From positions 1,161,001 to 1,225,000 of the forward strand of contig OY776124.1 in assembly GCA_963675135.1 (NCBI GenBank): 64,000 nt of DNA. The letters are read 5' to 3'. A program made the translations under genes and the position numbers. A model generated the notes under the pieces. The model was given only the letters and a program-made list of their open reading frames with translations, was not told the DNA's origin and ran no database searches. Shown in pieces: positions 29,776 to 43,300 of this stretch (position 1 is the first letter of the stretch; every line of letters starts with the position of its first letter). This stretch comes from Galeopsis tetrahit (taxonomy: Eukaryota > Streptophyta > Magnoliopsida > Lamiales > Lamiaceae).

Positions 29776-32429
29776 GCCATAGAATCAATTGTGTCGAGAA
29801 AGTTTTTGAATTTGAGGCCTCGGGTGCGGAGTTTTTGACGTCGTCGCCCATAGCCAAACTTGCGCGCATACTTGTGCGCCGTTTTTAAAAAGTTTTCAGA
29901 TTGCCTCCCGGGTTTGCATTCCCCACTGCATTGGCCATAAAATTAATTTTGTCGAGACGGTTTTTGAATTTGAGGTCTCGGGTGCGGAGTTTTTGACGTC
30001 GTCGCCCATATCCAAACTTGCGCGCACGGTTTTGTGCCGTTTTTACAAAGTTTTCAGATTGCCTCCCAGGTTTGCATCCCTCACTGAATTGGCCTTAGAA
30101 TCAATTGTGTCGAGACGGTTTTTGAATTTGAGGCCTCGGGTGCAGAGTTTTTGACTTCGTCGCCCATAGCCAAATTGCGCGCATGCTTGTGCGCCGTTTT
30201 TACAAAGTTTTCAGATTGCCTCCCGGGTTTGAATTTCCCACTGAATTGGCCATAGAATCAATTGTATCGAGACGGTTTTTGAATTTGAGGCCTCGGGTGC
30301 AGAGATTTTAACGTCGTCGCCCATAGCCAAATTGCGCGCACGCTTGTGCGCCGTTTTACAAAGTTTTCAGATTGCCTCTCGGGTTTGCATTACCAGCTGA
30401 ATTGGCCATAGAATCAATTGTGTCGAGAAAGTTTTTGAATTTGAGGCCTCGGGTGCGGAGTTTTTGACGTCGTCGCCCATAGCCAAACTTGCGCGCACGG
30501 TTGTGTGCCGTTTTTACAAAGTTTTTAGATTGGCTCCCAGGTCTGCATCCCTCACTGAATTGGCCATAGAATCAATTGTGTCCAGACGGTTTTTGAATTT
30601 GAGTCCTCAGGTGCAGAATTTTTGACGTCGTCGCCCATAGCCAAATTGCGCGCACGTTTGTGCGCCGTTTTTACAAAGTTTTCATATTGCCTCCCAGGTT
30701 TGAATTTTCCACTGAATTGGCCATAGAATCAATTGTGTCGAGAAAGTTTTTGAATTTGAGGCCTCGGGTGCGGAGTTTTTGACGTCGTCGCCCATAGCCA
30801 AACTTGCGCGCATGGTTTTGTGCCGTTTTTACAAAGTTTTCAGATTGCCTCGCAGGTTTGCATCCCTCACTGAATTGGCCTTAGAATCATTTGTGTCGAG
30901 ACGGTTTTCGAATTTGAGGCCTCGGGTGCAGAGTTTTTGACGTCGTCGCCCATAGCCAAATTGCGCGCATGCTTGTGCGCCGTTTTTACAAAGTTTTCAG
31001 ATTGCCTCCCGGGTTTGCATTTCCCACTGAATTGGCCATATAATCAATTGTGTCGAGAAAGTTTTTGAATTTGAGGCCTCGGGTGCGGAGTTTTTGACGT
31101 CGTCGCCCATAGCCAAACTTGCGCGCATGCTTGTGCGCCGTTTTTACAAAGTTTTCAGATTGCCTCCCGGGTTTGCATTACCCACTGAATTGGCCATAAA
31201 ATCAATTATGTCGAGAAAGTTTTTGAATTTAAGCCTCGGGTGCGGAGTTTTTGATGTCGTCGCCCATAGCCAAACTTGCGCGCATGGTTGTGTGCCGTTT
31301 TTACAAAGTTTTCAGATTGCCTCCCAGGTTTGCAGCCATCACTGAATTGGCCATAAAATCAATTGTGTCGAGACGGTTTTTGAATTTGAGGCCTCGGGTG
31401 TAGTGTTTTTGACGTCGTGGTCCATAGCCAAATTGCAGGCATGCTTGTGCGCCATTTTTACAAAGTTTTCAGATTGCCTCCCGGGTTTGCATTCCCCACT
31501 GAATTGGCCATATAATCAATTTTGTCAAGACGGATTTTGAATTTGACGCATCGGGTGAGAAGTTTTTGACGTCGCAGCGCATAGCCAAACTTGCGCGCAT
31601 GGTTGTGTGCCTTTTTCCAAAGTTTTCAGATTGCCTCCCAGGTTTGCATCCCTCACTGAATTGTCCATAGAATCAATTGTGTCGAGACGGTTTTTGAATT
31701 TGAGGCCTCGGGTGCGGAGTTTTTTACGTCGTCGCCCATAGCCAAATTGCGCGCACGCTTGTGCGCCGTTTTTACAAAGTTTTCAGATTGCCTCCCGGGT
31801 TTGAATTTCCCACTGAATTGGCCATAGAATCAATTATGTCGAGAAAGTTTTTGAATTTGAGGCCTTGGGGGCGGAGTTTTTGACGTCGTGACCCATAGCC
31901 AAACTTGCGCGCATACTTGTGCGCCGTTTTTAAAAAGTTTTCAGATTGCCTCCCGGGTTTGCACTTCCCACTGAATTGGCCATAAAATCAATTATGCCGA
32001 GACGGTTTTTGAATTTGAGGCCTCGGGTGCGGAGTTTTTGACGTCGTCGCCCATAGCCAAATTGCGCGCACGCTTGTGCGCCGTTTTTACAAAGTTTTCA
32101 GATTGCCTCCCGGGTTTAAATTTCCCACTGAATTAGCCATAGAATCAATTGTGTCGAGAAAGATTTTGAATTTGAGGCCTCGGGAGCGGAGTTTTTGACG
32201 TCGTCGCCCATAGCCAAACTTGCGCGCATGGTTTTGTACCGTTTTTACAAAGTTTTCAGATTGCCTCCCAGGTTTGCAGCCCTCACTGAATTGGCCTTAT
32301 AATCAATTGTGTCGAGACGGTTTTTGAATTTTAGGCCTCGGGTGCAGAGTTTTTGACGTCGTCGCCCATAGCCAAATTGCGCGCATGCTTGTGCGCCGTT
32401 TTTACAAAGTTTTCAGATTGCCTCCCGGT

Positions 32430-35400
32430 TTTGAATTTCCCACTGAATTGGCCATAGAATCAATTGTGTCGAGACGGTTTTTGAATTTGAGGCCTCGGGT
32501 GCGGAGATTTTGACGTCGTCGCCCATAGCCAAATTGCGCGCACGCTTGTGCGCCGTTTTACAAAGTTTTCAGATTGCCTCTCGGGTTTGCATTACCAGCT
32601 GAATTGGCCATAGAATCAATTGTGTCAAGAAAGTTTTTGAATTTGAGGCCTCGGGTGCGGAGTTTTTGACGTCGTCGCCCATAGCCAAACTTGCGCGCAT
32701 GGTTGTGTGCCATTTTTACAAAATTTTAGATTGGCTCCCAGGTTTGCATCCCTCACTGAATTGGCCATAGAATCAATTGTGTCCTGACGGTTTTTGAATT
32801 TGAGTCCTCGGGTGCAGAGTTTTTGACGTCGTCGCCCATAGCCAAATTGCGCGCACGTTTGTGCGCCGTTTTTACAAAGTTTTCATATTGCCTCCCGGGT
32901 TTGAATTTCCCACTGAATTGGCCATAGAATCAATTGTGTCGAGAAAGTTTTTGAATTTGAGGCCTCGGGTGCGGAGTTTTTTACGTCGTCGCCCATAGCC
33001 AAACTTGCGCGCATGGTTTTGTGCCGTTTTTACAAAGTTTTCAGATTGGCTCCCAGGTTTGCATCCCTCACTGAATTGGCCTTAGAATCATTTGTGTCGA
33101 GACGGTTTTCGAATTTGAGGCCTCGGGTGCAGAGTTTTTGACGTCGTCGCCCATAGCCAAATTGCGCGCATGCTTGTGCGCCGTTTTTACAAAGTTTTCA
33201 GATTGCCTCCCGGGTTTGCATTACCCACTGAATTGGCCATAGAATCAATTGTGTCGAGAAACTTTTTGAATTTGAGGCCTCGGGTGCGGAGTTTTTGACG
33301 TCGTCGCCCATAGCCAAACTTGCGCACATGGTTGTGTGCCGTTTTTACAAAGTTTTCAGATTGCCTCCCAGGTTTGCATCCATCACTGAATTGGCCATAA
33401 AATCAATTGTGTCGAGACGGTTTTTGAATTTGAGGCTTCGGGTGCAGTGTTTTTGACGTCGTGGTCCATAGCCAAATTGCAGGCATGCTTGTGCGCCATT
33501 TTTACAAAGTTTTCAGATTGCCTCCCGGGTTTGCATTCCCCACTGAATTGGCCATAGAATCAATTTTGTCAAGACGGATTTTGAATTTGACGCATCGGGT
33601 GCGGAGTTTTTGACGTCGTAGCGCATAGCCAAACTTGCGCGCATGGTTGTGTGCCTTTTTCCAAAGTTTTCAGATTGCCTCCCAGGTTTGCATCCCTCAC
33701 TGAATTGGCCATAGAATCAATTGTGTCGAGACGGTTTTTGAATTTGAGGCCTCGGGTGCGGAGTTTTTGACGTCGTCGCCCATAGCCAAATTGCGCGCAC
33801 GCTTGTGCGCCGTTTTTAAAAAGTTTTTAGATTGCCTCTCGGGTTTGCATTTCCAGATGAATTGGCCATAGAATCAATTGTGTCGAGAATTTTTTTGAAT
33901 TTGAGGCCTCGGGTGCGGAGTTTTTGACGTCGTCGCCCAGAGCCAAACTTGCGCGCATGGTTGTGTGCCGTTTTTACAAAGTTTTCAGATTGCCTCCCAG
34001 GTTTGCATCCCTCACTGAATTGTCCATAGAATCAATTGTGTCGAGTTGGTTTTTGAATTTGAAGCCTCGGGTGCGGAGTTTTTTACGTCGTCGCCCATAG
34101 CCAAATTGCGCGCACGGTTGTGCTCCGTTTTTACAAAGTTTTCAGATTGCCTCCCGGGTTTGAATTTCCCACTGAATTGGCCATAGAATCAATTGTGTCG
34201 AGACGGTTTTTGAATTTGAGGCCTCGGGTGCGGAGTTTTTAACGTCGTCGCCCATAGCCAAATTGCGCGCACACTTGTGCGCCGTTTTTACAAAGTTTTC
34301 AGATTGCCTCCCGGGTTTAAATTTCCCACTGAATTAGCCATAGAATCAATTGTGTCGAGAAAGATTTTGAATTTAAGGCCTCGGGAGCGGAGTTTTTGAC
34401 GTCGTCGCCCATAGCCAAACTTGCGCGCACGGTTTTGTGCCGTTTTTACAAAGTTTTCAGATTGCCTCCCAGGTTTGCATCCCTCACTGAATTGGCCTTA
34501 GAATCAATTGTGTCGAGACGGTTTTTGAATTTGAGGCCTCGGGTGCAGAGTTTTTGACGTCGTCGCCCATAGCCAAATTGCGCGCATGCTTGTGCGCCGT
34601 TTTTACAAAGTTTTCAGATTACCTCCCGGGTTTGAATTTCCCACTGAATTGGCCATAGAATCAATTGTGTCGAGACAGTTTTTGAATTTGAGGCCTCGGG
34701 TGCAGAGATTTTGACGTCGTCGCCCATAGCCAAATTGCGCGCACGCTTGTGCGCCGTTTTACAAAGTTTTCAGATTGCCTCTCGGGTTTGCATTACCAGC
34801 TGAATTGGCCATAGAATCAATTGTGTCGAGAAAGTTTTTGAATTTGAGGCCTCGGGTGCGGAGTTTTTGACGTCGTCGCCCATAGCCAAACTTGCGCGCA
34901 CGGTTGTGTGCCGTTTTTACAAAGTTTTTAGATTGGCTCCCAGGTCTGCATCCCTCACTGAATTGGCCACAGAATCAATTGTGTCCAGACGATTTTGAAT
35001 TTGAGTCCTCGGGTGCAGAATTTTTGACGTCGTCGCCCATAGCCAAATTGCGCGCACGTTTGTGCGCCGTTTTTACAAAGTTTTCATATTGCCTCCCAGG
35101 TTTGAATTTCCCACTGAATTGGCCATAGAATCAATTGTGTCGAGAAAGTTTTTGAATTTGAGGCCTCGGGTGCGGAGTTTTTGATGTCGTCGCCCATAGC
35201 CAAACTTGCGCGCATGGTTGTGTGCCGTTTTTACAAAGTTTTCAGATTGCCTCCCAGGTTTGCATCCATCACTGAATTGGCCATAAAATCAATTGTGTCG
35301 AGACGGTTTTTGAATTTGAGGCCTCGGGTGTAGTGTTTTTTACGTCGTGGTCCATAACCAAATTGCAGGCATGCTTGTGCGCCATTTTTACAAAGTTTTC

Positions 35401-38400
35401 AGATTGCCTCCCGGGTTTGCATTCCCCACTGAATTGGCCATAGAATCAATTTTGTCAAGACGGATTTTGAATTTGACGCATCGGGTGAGAAGTTTTTGAC
35501 GTCGTAGCGCATAGCCAAACTTGCGCGCATGGTTGTGTGCCTTTTTCCAAAGTTTTCAGATTGCCTCCCAGGTTTGCATCCCTTACTGAATTGGCCATAG
35601 AATCAATTGTGTCGAGACGGTTTTTGAATTTGAGGCCTCGGGTGCGGAGTTTTTGACGTCGTCGCCCATAGCCAAATTGCGCGCACACTTGGGCGCCGTT
35701 TTTACAAAGTTTTCAGATTGCCTCCCGGGTTTGAATTTCCCACTGAATTGGCCATAGAATCAATTGTGTCGAGAAAGTTTTTGAATTTGAGGCCTTGGGG
35801 GCGGAGTTTTTGACGTCGTGGCCCATAGCCAAACTTGCGCGCCGTTTTTAAAAAGTTTTCAGATTGCCTCCCGGGTTTGCACTTCCCACTGAATTGGCCA
35901 TAAAATCAATTGTGTCGAGACGGTTTTTGAATTTGAGGCCTCGGGTGCGGAGTTTTTGACGTCGTCGCCCATAGCCAAATTGCGCGCACGCTTGTGCGCC
36001 GTTTTTACAAAGTTTTCAGATTGCCTCTCGGGTTTGCATTTCCAGCTGAATTGGCCATAGAATCAATTGTGTCGAGAATTTTTTTGAATTTGAGGCCTCG
36101 GGTGCGGAGTTTTTGACGTCGTCGCCCAGAGCCAAACTTGCGCGCTTGGTTGTGTGCCGTTTTTACAAAGTTTTCAGATTGCCTCCCAGGTTAGCATCCC
36201 TCACTGAATTGTCCATAGAATCAATTGTGTCGAGACGGTTTTTGAATTTGAGGCCTCGGGTGCGGAGTTTTTTACGTCGTCGCCCATAGCCAAATTGCGC
36301 GCACGCTTGTGCGCCGTTTTTACAAAGTTTTCAGATTGCCTCCCGGGTTTGAATTTCCCACTGAATTGGCCATAGAATCAATTGTGTCGAGACGGTTTTT
36401 GAATTTGAGGCCTCGGGTGCGGAGATTTTGACGTCGTCGCCCATAGCCAAATTGCGCGCACGCTTGTGCGCCGTTTTACAAAGTTTTCAGATTGCCTCTC
36501 GGGTTTGCATTACCAGCTGAATTGGCCATAGAATCAATTGTGTCAAGAAAGTTTTTGAATTTGAGGCCTCGGGTGCGGAGTTTTTGACGTCGTCGCCCAT
36601 AGCCAAACTTGCGCGCATGGTTGTGTGCCATTTTTACAAAATTTTAGATTGGCTCCCAGGTTTGCATCCCTCACTGAATTGGCCATAGAATCAATTGTGT
36701 CCTGACGGTTTTTGAATTTGAGTCCTCGGGTGCAGAGTTTTTGACGTCGTCGCCCATAGCCAAATTGCGCGCACGTTTGTGCGCCGTTTTTACAAAGTTT
36801 TCATATTGCCTCCCGGGTTTGAATTTCCCACTGAATTGGCCATAGAATCAATTGTGTCGAGAAAGTTTTTGAATTTGAGGCCTCGGGTGCGGAGTTTTTT
36901 ACGTCGTCGCCCATAGCCAAACTTGCGCGCATGGTTTTGTGCCGTTTTTACAAAGTTTTCAGATTGGCTCCCAGGTTTGCATCCCTCACTGAATTGGCCT
37001 TAGAATCATTTGTGTCGAGACGGTTTTCGAATTTGAGGCCTCGGGTGCAGAGTTTTTGACGTCGTCGCCCATAGCCAAATTGCGCGCATGCTTGTGCGCC
37101 GTTTTTACAAAGTTTTCAGATTGCCTCCCGGGTTTGCATTACCCACTGAATTGGCCATAGAATCAATTGTGTCGAGAAACTTTTTGAATTTGAGGCCTCG
37201 GGTGCGGAGTTTTTGACGTCGTCGCCCATAGCCAAACTTGCGCACATGGTTGTGTGCCGTTTTTACAAAGTTTTCAGATTGCCTCCCAGGTTTGCATCCA
37301 TCACTGAATTGGCCATAAAATCAATTGTGTCGAGACGGTTTTTGAATTTGAGGCTTCGGGTGCAGTGTTTTTGACGTCGTGGTCCATAGCCAAATTGCAG
37401 GCATGCTTGTGCGCCATTTTTACAAAGTTTTCAGATTGCCTCCCGGGTTTGCATTCCCCACTGAATTGGCCATAGAATCAATTTTGTCAAGACGGATTTT
37501 GAATTTGACGCATCGGGTGCGGAGTTTTTGACGTCGTAGCGCATAGCCAAACTTGCGCGCATGGTTGTGTGCCTTTTTCCAAAGTTTTCAGATTGCCTCC
37601 CAGGTTTGCATCCCTCACTGAATTGGCCATAGAATCAATTGTGTCGAGACGGTTTTTGAATTTGAGGCCTCGGGTGCGGAGTTTTTGACGTCGTCGCCCA
37701 TAGCCAAATTGCGCGCACGCTTGTGCGCCGTTTTTAAAAAGTTTTTAGATTGCCTCTCGGGTTTGCATTTCCAGATGAATTGGCCATAGAATCAATTGTG
37801 TCGAGAATTTTTTTGAATTTGAGGCCTCGGGTGCGGAGTTTTTGACGTCGTCGCCCAGAGCCAAACTTGCGCGCATGGTTGTGTGCCGTTTTTACAAAGT
37901 TTTCAGATTGCCTCCCAGGTTTGCATCCCTCACTGAATTGTCCATAGAATCAATTGTGTCGAGTTGGTTTTTGAATTTGAAGCCTCGGGTGCGGAGTTTT
38001 TTACGTCGTCGCCCATAGCCAAATTGCGCGCACGGTTGTGCTCCGTTTTTACAAAGTTTTCAGATTGCCTCCCGGGTTTGAATTTCCCACTGAATTGGCC
38101 ATAGAATCAATTGTGTCGAGACGGTTTTTGAATTTGAGGCCTCGGGTGCGGAGTTTTTAACGTCGTCGCCCATAGCCAAATTGCGCGCACACTTGTGCGC
38201 CGTTTTTACAAAGTTTTCAGATTGCCTCCCGGGTTTAAATTTCCCACTGAATTAGCCATAGAATCAATTGTGTCGAGAAAGATTTTGAATTTAAGGCCTC
38301 GGGAGCGGAGTTTTTGACGTCGTCGCCCATAGCCAAACTTGCGCGCACGGTTTTGTGCCGTTTTTACAAAGTTTTCAGATTGCCTCCCAGGTTTGCATCC

Positions 38401-40300
38401 CTCACTGAATTGGCCTTAGAATCAATTGTGTCGAGACGGTTTTTGAATTTGAGGCCTCGGGTGCAGAGTTTTTGACGTCGTCGCCCATAGCCAAATTGCG
38501 CGCATGCTTGTGCGCCGTTTTTACAAAGTTTTCAGATTACCTCCCGGGTTTGAATTTCCCACTGAATTGGCCATAGAATCAATTGTGTCGAGACAGTTTT
38601 TGAATTTGAGGCCTCGGGTGCAGAGATTTTGACGTCGTCGCCCATAGCCAAATTGCGCGCACGCTTGTGCGCCGTTTTACAAAGTTTTCAGATTGCCTCT
38701 CGGGTTTGCATTACCAGCTGAATTGGCCATAGAATCAATTGTGTCGAGAAAGTTTTTGAATTTGAGGCCTCGGGTGCGGAGTTTTTGACGTCGTCGCCCA
38801 TAGCCAAACTTGCGCGCACGGTTGTGTGCCGTTTTTACAAAGTTTTTAGATTGGCTCCCAGGTCTGCATCCCTCACTGAATTGGCCACAGAATCAATTGT
38901 GTCCAGACGATTTTGAATTTGAGTCCTCGGGTGCAGAATTTTTGACGTCGTCGCCCATAGCCAAATTGCGCGCACGTTTGTGCGCCGTTTTTACAAAGTT
39001 TTCATATTGCCTCCCAGGTTTGAATTTCCCACTGAATTGGCCATAGAATCAATTGTGTCGAGAAAGTTTTTGAATTTGAGGCCTCGGGTGCGGAGTTTTT
39101 GATGTCGTCGCCCATAGCCAAACTTGCGCGCATGGTTGTGTGCCGTTTTTACAAAGTTTTCAGATTGCCTCCCAGGTTTGCATCCATCACTGAATTGGCC
39201 ATAAAATCAATTGTGTCGAGACGGTTTTTGAATTTGAGGCCTCGGGTGTAGTGTTTTTTACGTCGTGGTCCATAACCAAATTGCAGGCATGCTTGTGCGC
39301 CATTTTTACAAAGTTTTCAGATTGCCTCCCGGGTTTGCATTCCCCACTGAATTGGCCATAGAATCAATTTTGTCAAGACGGATTTTGAATTTGACGCATC
39401 GGGTGAGAAGTTTTTGACGTCGTAGCGCATAGCCAAACTTGCGCGCATGGTTGTGTGCCTTTTTCCAAAGTTTTCAGATTGCCTCCCAGGTTTGCATCCC
39501 TTACTGAATTGGCCATAGAATCAATTGTGTCGAGACGGTTTTTGAATTTGAGGCCTCGGGTGCGGAGTTTTTGACGTCGTCGCCCATAGCCAAATTGCGC
39601 GCACACTTGGGCGCCGTTTTTACAAAGTTTTCAGATTGCCTCCCGGGTTTGAATTTCCCACTGAATTGGCCATAGAATCAATTGTGTCGAGAAAGTTTTT
39701 GAATTTGAGGCCTTGGGGGCGGAGTTTTTGACGTCGTGGCCCATAGCCAAACTTGCGCGCCGTTTTTAAAAAGTTTTCAGATTGCCTCCCGGGTTTGCAC
39801 TTCCCACTGAATTGGCCATAAAATCAATTGTGTCGAGACGGTTTTTGAATTTGAGGCCTCGGGTGCGGAGTTTTTGACGTCGTCGCCCATAGCCAAATTG
39901 CGCGCACGCTTGTGCGCCGTTTTTACAAAGTTTTCAGATTGCCTCTCGGGTTTGCATTTCCAGCTGAATTGGCCATAGAATCAATTGTGTCGAGAATTTT
40001 TTTGAATTTGAGGCCTCGGGTGCGGAGTTTTTGACGTCGTCGCCCAGAGCCAAACTTGCGCGCTTGGTTGTGTGCCGTTTTTACAAAGTTTTCAGATTGC
40101 CTCCCAGGTTAGCATCCCTCACTGAATTGTCCATAGAATCAATTGTGTCGAGACGGTTTTTGAATTTGAGGCCTCGGGTGCGGAGTTTTTTACGTCGTCG
40201 CCCATAGCCAAATTGCGCGCACGCTTGTGCGCCGTTTTTACAAAGTTTTCAGATTGCCTCCCGGGTTTGAATTTCCCACTGAATTGGCCATAGAATCAAT
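32430..40300. repeat. 3918-bp tandem duplication within the satellite (arms ~32430-36350 and ~36350-40300)
   Basis: Variant monomers recur at an exact offset of 3918 bp: the GCGGAGATTTTGACG variant at 32503/36421, and the 78-codon by-product ORF at 34892/38810. This is about 25 monomers. Compared stretches differ at very few positions. Divergence resumes near 40310, where AGAAATTTTTGAATTTGAGG replaces AGACGGTTTTTG. Confidence 0.85.
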
Positions 40301-43300
40301 TGTGTCGAGAAATTTTTGAATTTGAGGCCTTGGGGGCGGAGTTTTTGACGTCGTGGCCCATAGCCAAACTTGCGCGCATCCTTGTGCGCCGTTTTTAAAA
40401 AGTTTTCAGATTGCCTCCCGGGTTTGCACTTCCCACTGAATTGGCCATAAAATCAATTGTGTCGAGACGGTTTTTGAATTTGAGGCCTCGGGTGCGGAGT
40501 TTTTGACGTCGTCGCCCATAGCCAAATTGCGCGCATGGTTTTGTGCCGTTTTTACAAACTTTTCAGATTGCCTCCCAGGTTTGCATCCCTCACTGAATTG
40601 GCCTTATAATCAATTGTGTCGAGACGGTTTTTGAATTTGAGGCCTCGGGTGCAGAGTTTTTGACGTCGTCGCCCATAGCCAAATTGCGCGCATGCTTGTG
40701 CGCCGTTTTTACAAAGTTTTCAGATTGCCTCCCGGTTTTGAATTTCCCACTGAATTGGCCATAGAATCAATTGTGTCGAGACGGTTTTTGAATTTGAGGC
40801 CTCGGGTGCGGAGATTTTGACGTCGTCGCCCATAGCCAAATTGCGCGCACGCTTGTGCGCCGTTTTACAAAGTTTTCAGATTGCCTCTCGGGTTTGCATT
40901 ACCAGTTGAATTGGCCATAGAATCAATTGTGTCAAGAAAGTTTTTGAATTTGAGGCCTCGGGTGCGGAGTTTTTGACGTCGTCGCCCATAGCCAAACTTG
41001 CGCGCATGGTTGTGTGCCATTTTTACAAAATTTTAGATTGGCTCCCAGGTTTGCATCCCTCACTGAATTGGCCATAGAATCAATTGTGTCCTGACGGTTT
41101 TTGAATTTGAGTCCTCGGGTGCAGAGTTTTTGACGTCGTCGCCCATAGCCAAATTGCGCGCACGTTTGTGCGCCGTTTTTACAAAGTTTTCATATTGCCT
41201 CCCGGGTTTGAATTTCCCACTGAATTGGCCATAGAATCAATTGTGTCGAGAAAGTTTTTGAATTTGAGGCCTCGGGTGCGGAGTTTTTGACGTCGTCGCC
41301 CATAGCCAAACTTGCGCGCATGGTTTTGTGCCGTTTTTACAAAGTTTTCAGATTGCCTCCCAGGTCTGCATCCCTCACTGAATTGGCCATATAATCAATT
41401 GTGTCCAGACGGTTTTTGAATTTGAGTCCTCGGGTGCAGAATTTTTGACGTCGTCGCCCATAGCCAAATTGCGCGCATGTTTGTGCGCCGTTTTTACAAA
41501 GTTTTCATATTGCCTCCCAGGTTTGAATTTCCCACTGAATTGGCCATAGAATCAATTGTGTCGAGAAAGTTTTTGAATTTGAGGCCTCGGGTGCGGAGTT
41601 TTTGACGTCGTCGCCCATAGCCAAACTTGCGCGCATGGTTTTGTGCCGTTTTTACAAAGTTTTCAGATTGCCTCGCAGGTTTGCACTTCCCACTGAATTG
41701 GCCATAAAATCAATTGTGTCGAGACGGTCTTTGAATTTGAGGCCTCGGGTGTGGAGTTTTTGACGTCGTCGCCCATAGCCAAATTGCGCGCACGCTTGTG
41801 CGCCGTTTTTACAAAGTTTTCAGATTGCCTCCCGGGTTTAAATTTCCTACTGAATTAGCCATAGAATCAATTGTGTCGAGAAAGATTTTGAATTTGAGGC
41901 CTCGGGAGCGGAGTTTTTGACGTCGTCGCCCATAGCCAAACTTGCGCGCATGGTTTTGTGCCGTTTTTACAAAGTTTTCAGATTGCCTCCCAGGTTTGCA
42001 TCCCTCACTGAATTGGCCATAGAATCAATTGTGTCGAGACGGTTTTTGAATTTGAGGCCTCGGGTGCGGAGTTTTTGACGTCGTCGCCCATAGCCAAATT
42101 GCGCGCACGCTTGTGCGCCGTTTTTACAAAGTTTTTAGATTGCCTCTCGGGTTTGCATTTCCAGCTGAATTGGCCATAGAATCAATTGTGTCGAGAAATT
42201 TTTTGAATTTGAGGCCTCGGGTGCGGAGTTTTTGACGTCGTCGCCCAGAGCCAAACTTGCGCGCATGGTTGTGTGCCGTTTTTACAAAGTTTTCAGATTG
42301 CCTCCCAGGTTTGCATCCCTCACTGAATTGTCCATAGAATCAATTGTGTCGAGTTGGTTTTTGAATTTGAGGCCTCGGGTGCGGAGTTTTTTACGTCGTC
42401 GCCCATAGCCAAATTGCGCGCACGCTTGTGCGCCGTTTTTACAAAGTTTTCAGATTGCCTCCCGGGTTTGAATTTCCCACTGAATTGGCCATAGAATCAA
42501 TTGTGTCGAGACGGTTTTTGAATTTGAGGCCTCGGGTGCGGAGTTTTTGACGTCGTCGCCCATAGCCAAATTGCGCGCACACTTGTGCGCCGTTTTTACA
42601 AAGTTTTCAGATTGCCTCCCGGGTTTAAATTTCCCACTGAATTAGGCATAGAATCAATTGTGTCGAGAAAGATTTTGAATTTAAGGCCTCGGGAGCGGAG
42701 TTTTTGACGTCGTCGCCCATAGCCAAACTTGCGCGCACGGTTGTGTGCCGTTTTTACAAAGTTTTTAGATTGGATCCCAGGTCTGCATCCCTCACTGAAT
42801 TGGCCACAGAATCAATTGTGTCCAGACGGTTTTTGAATTTGAGTCCTCGGGTGCAGAATTTTTGACGTCGTCGCCCATAGCCAAATTGCGCGCACGTTTG
42901 TGCGCCGTTTTTACAAAGTTTTCATATTGCCTCCCAGGTTTGAATTTCCCACTGAATTGGCCATAGAATCAATTGTGTCGAGAAAGTTTTTGAATTTGAG
43001 GCCTCGGGTGCAGAGTTTTTGATGTCGTCGCCCATAGCCAAACTTGCGCGCATGGTTGTGTGCCGTTTTTACAAAGTTTTCAGATTGCCTCCCAGGTTTG
43101 CATCCATCACTGAATTGGCCATAAAATCAATTGTGTCGAGACGGTTTTTGAATTTGAGGCCTCGGGTGTAGTGTTTTTTACGTCGTGGTCCATAGCCAAA
43201 TTGCAGGCATGCTTGTGCGCCATTTTTACAAAGTTTTCAGATTGCCTCTCGGGTTTGCATTACCAGCTGAATTGGCCATAGAATCAATTGTGTCGAGAAA

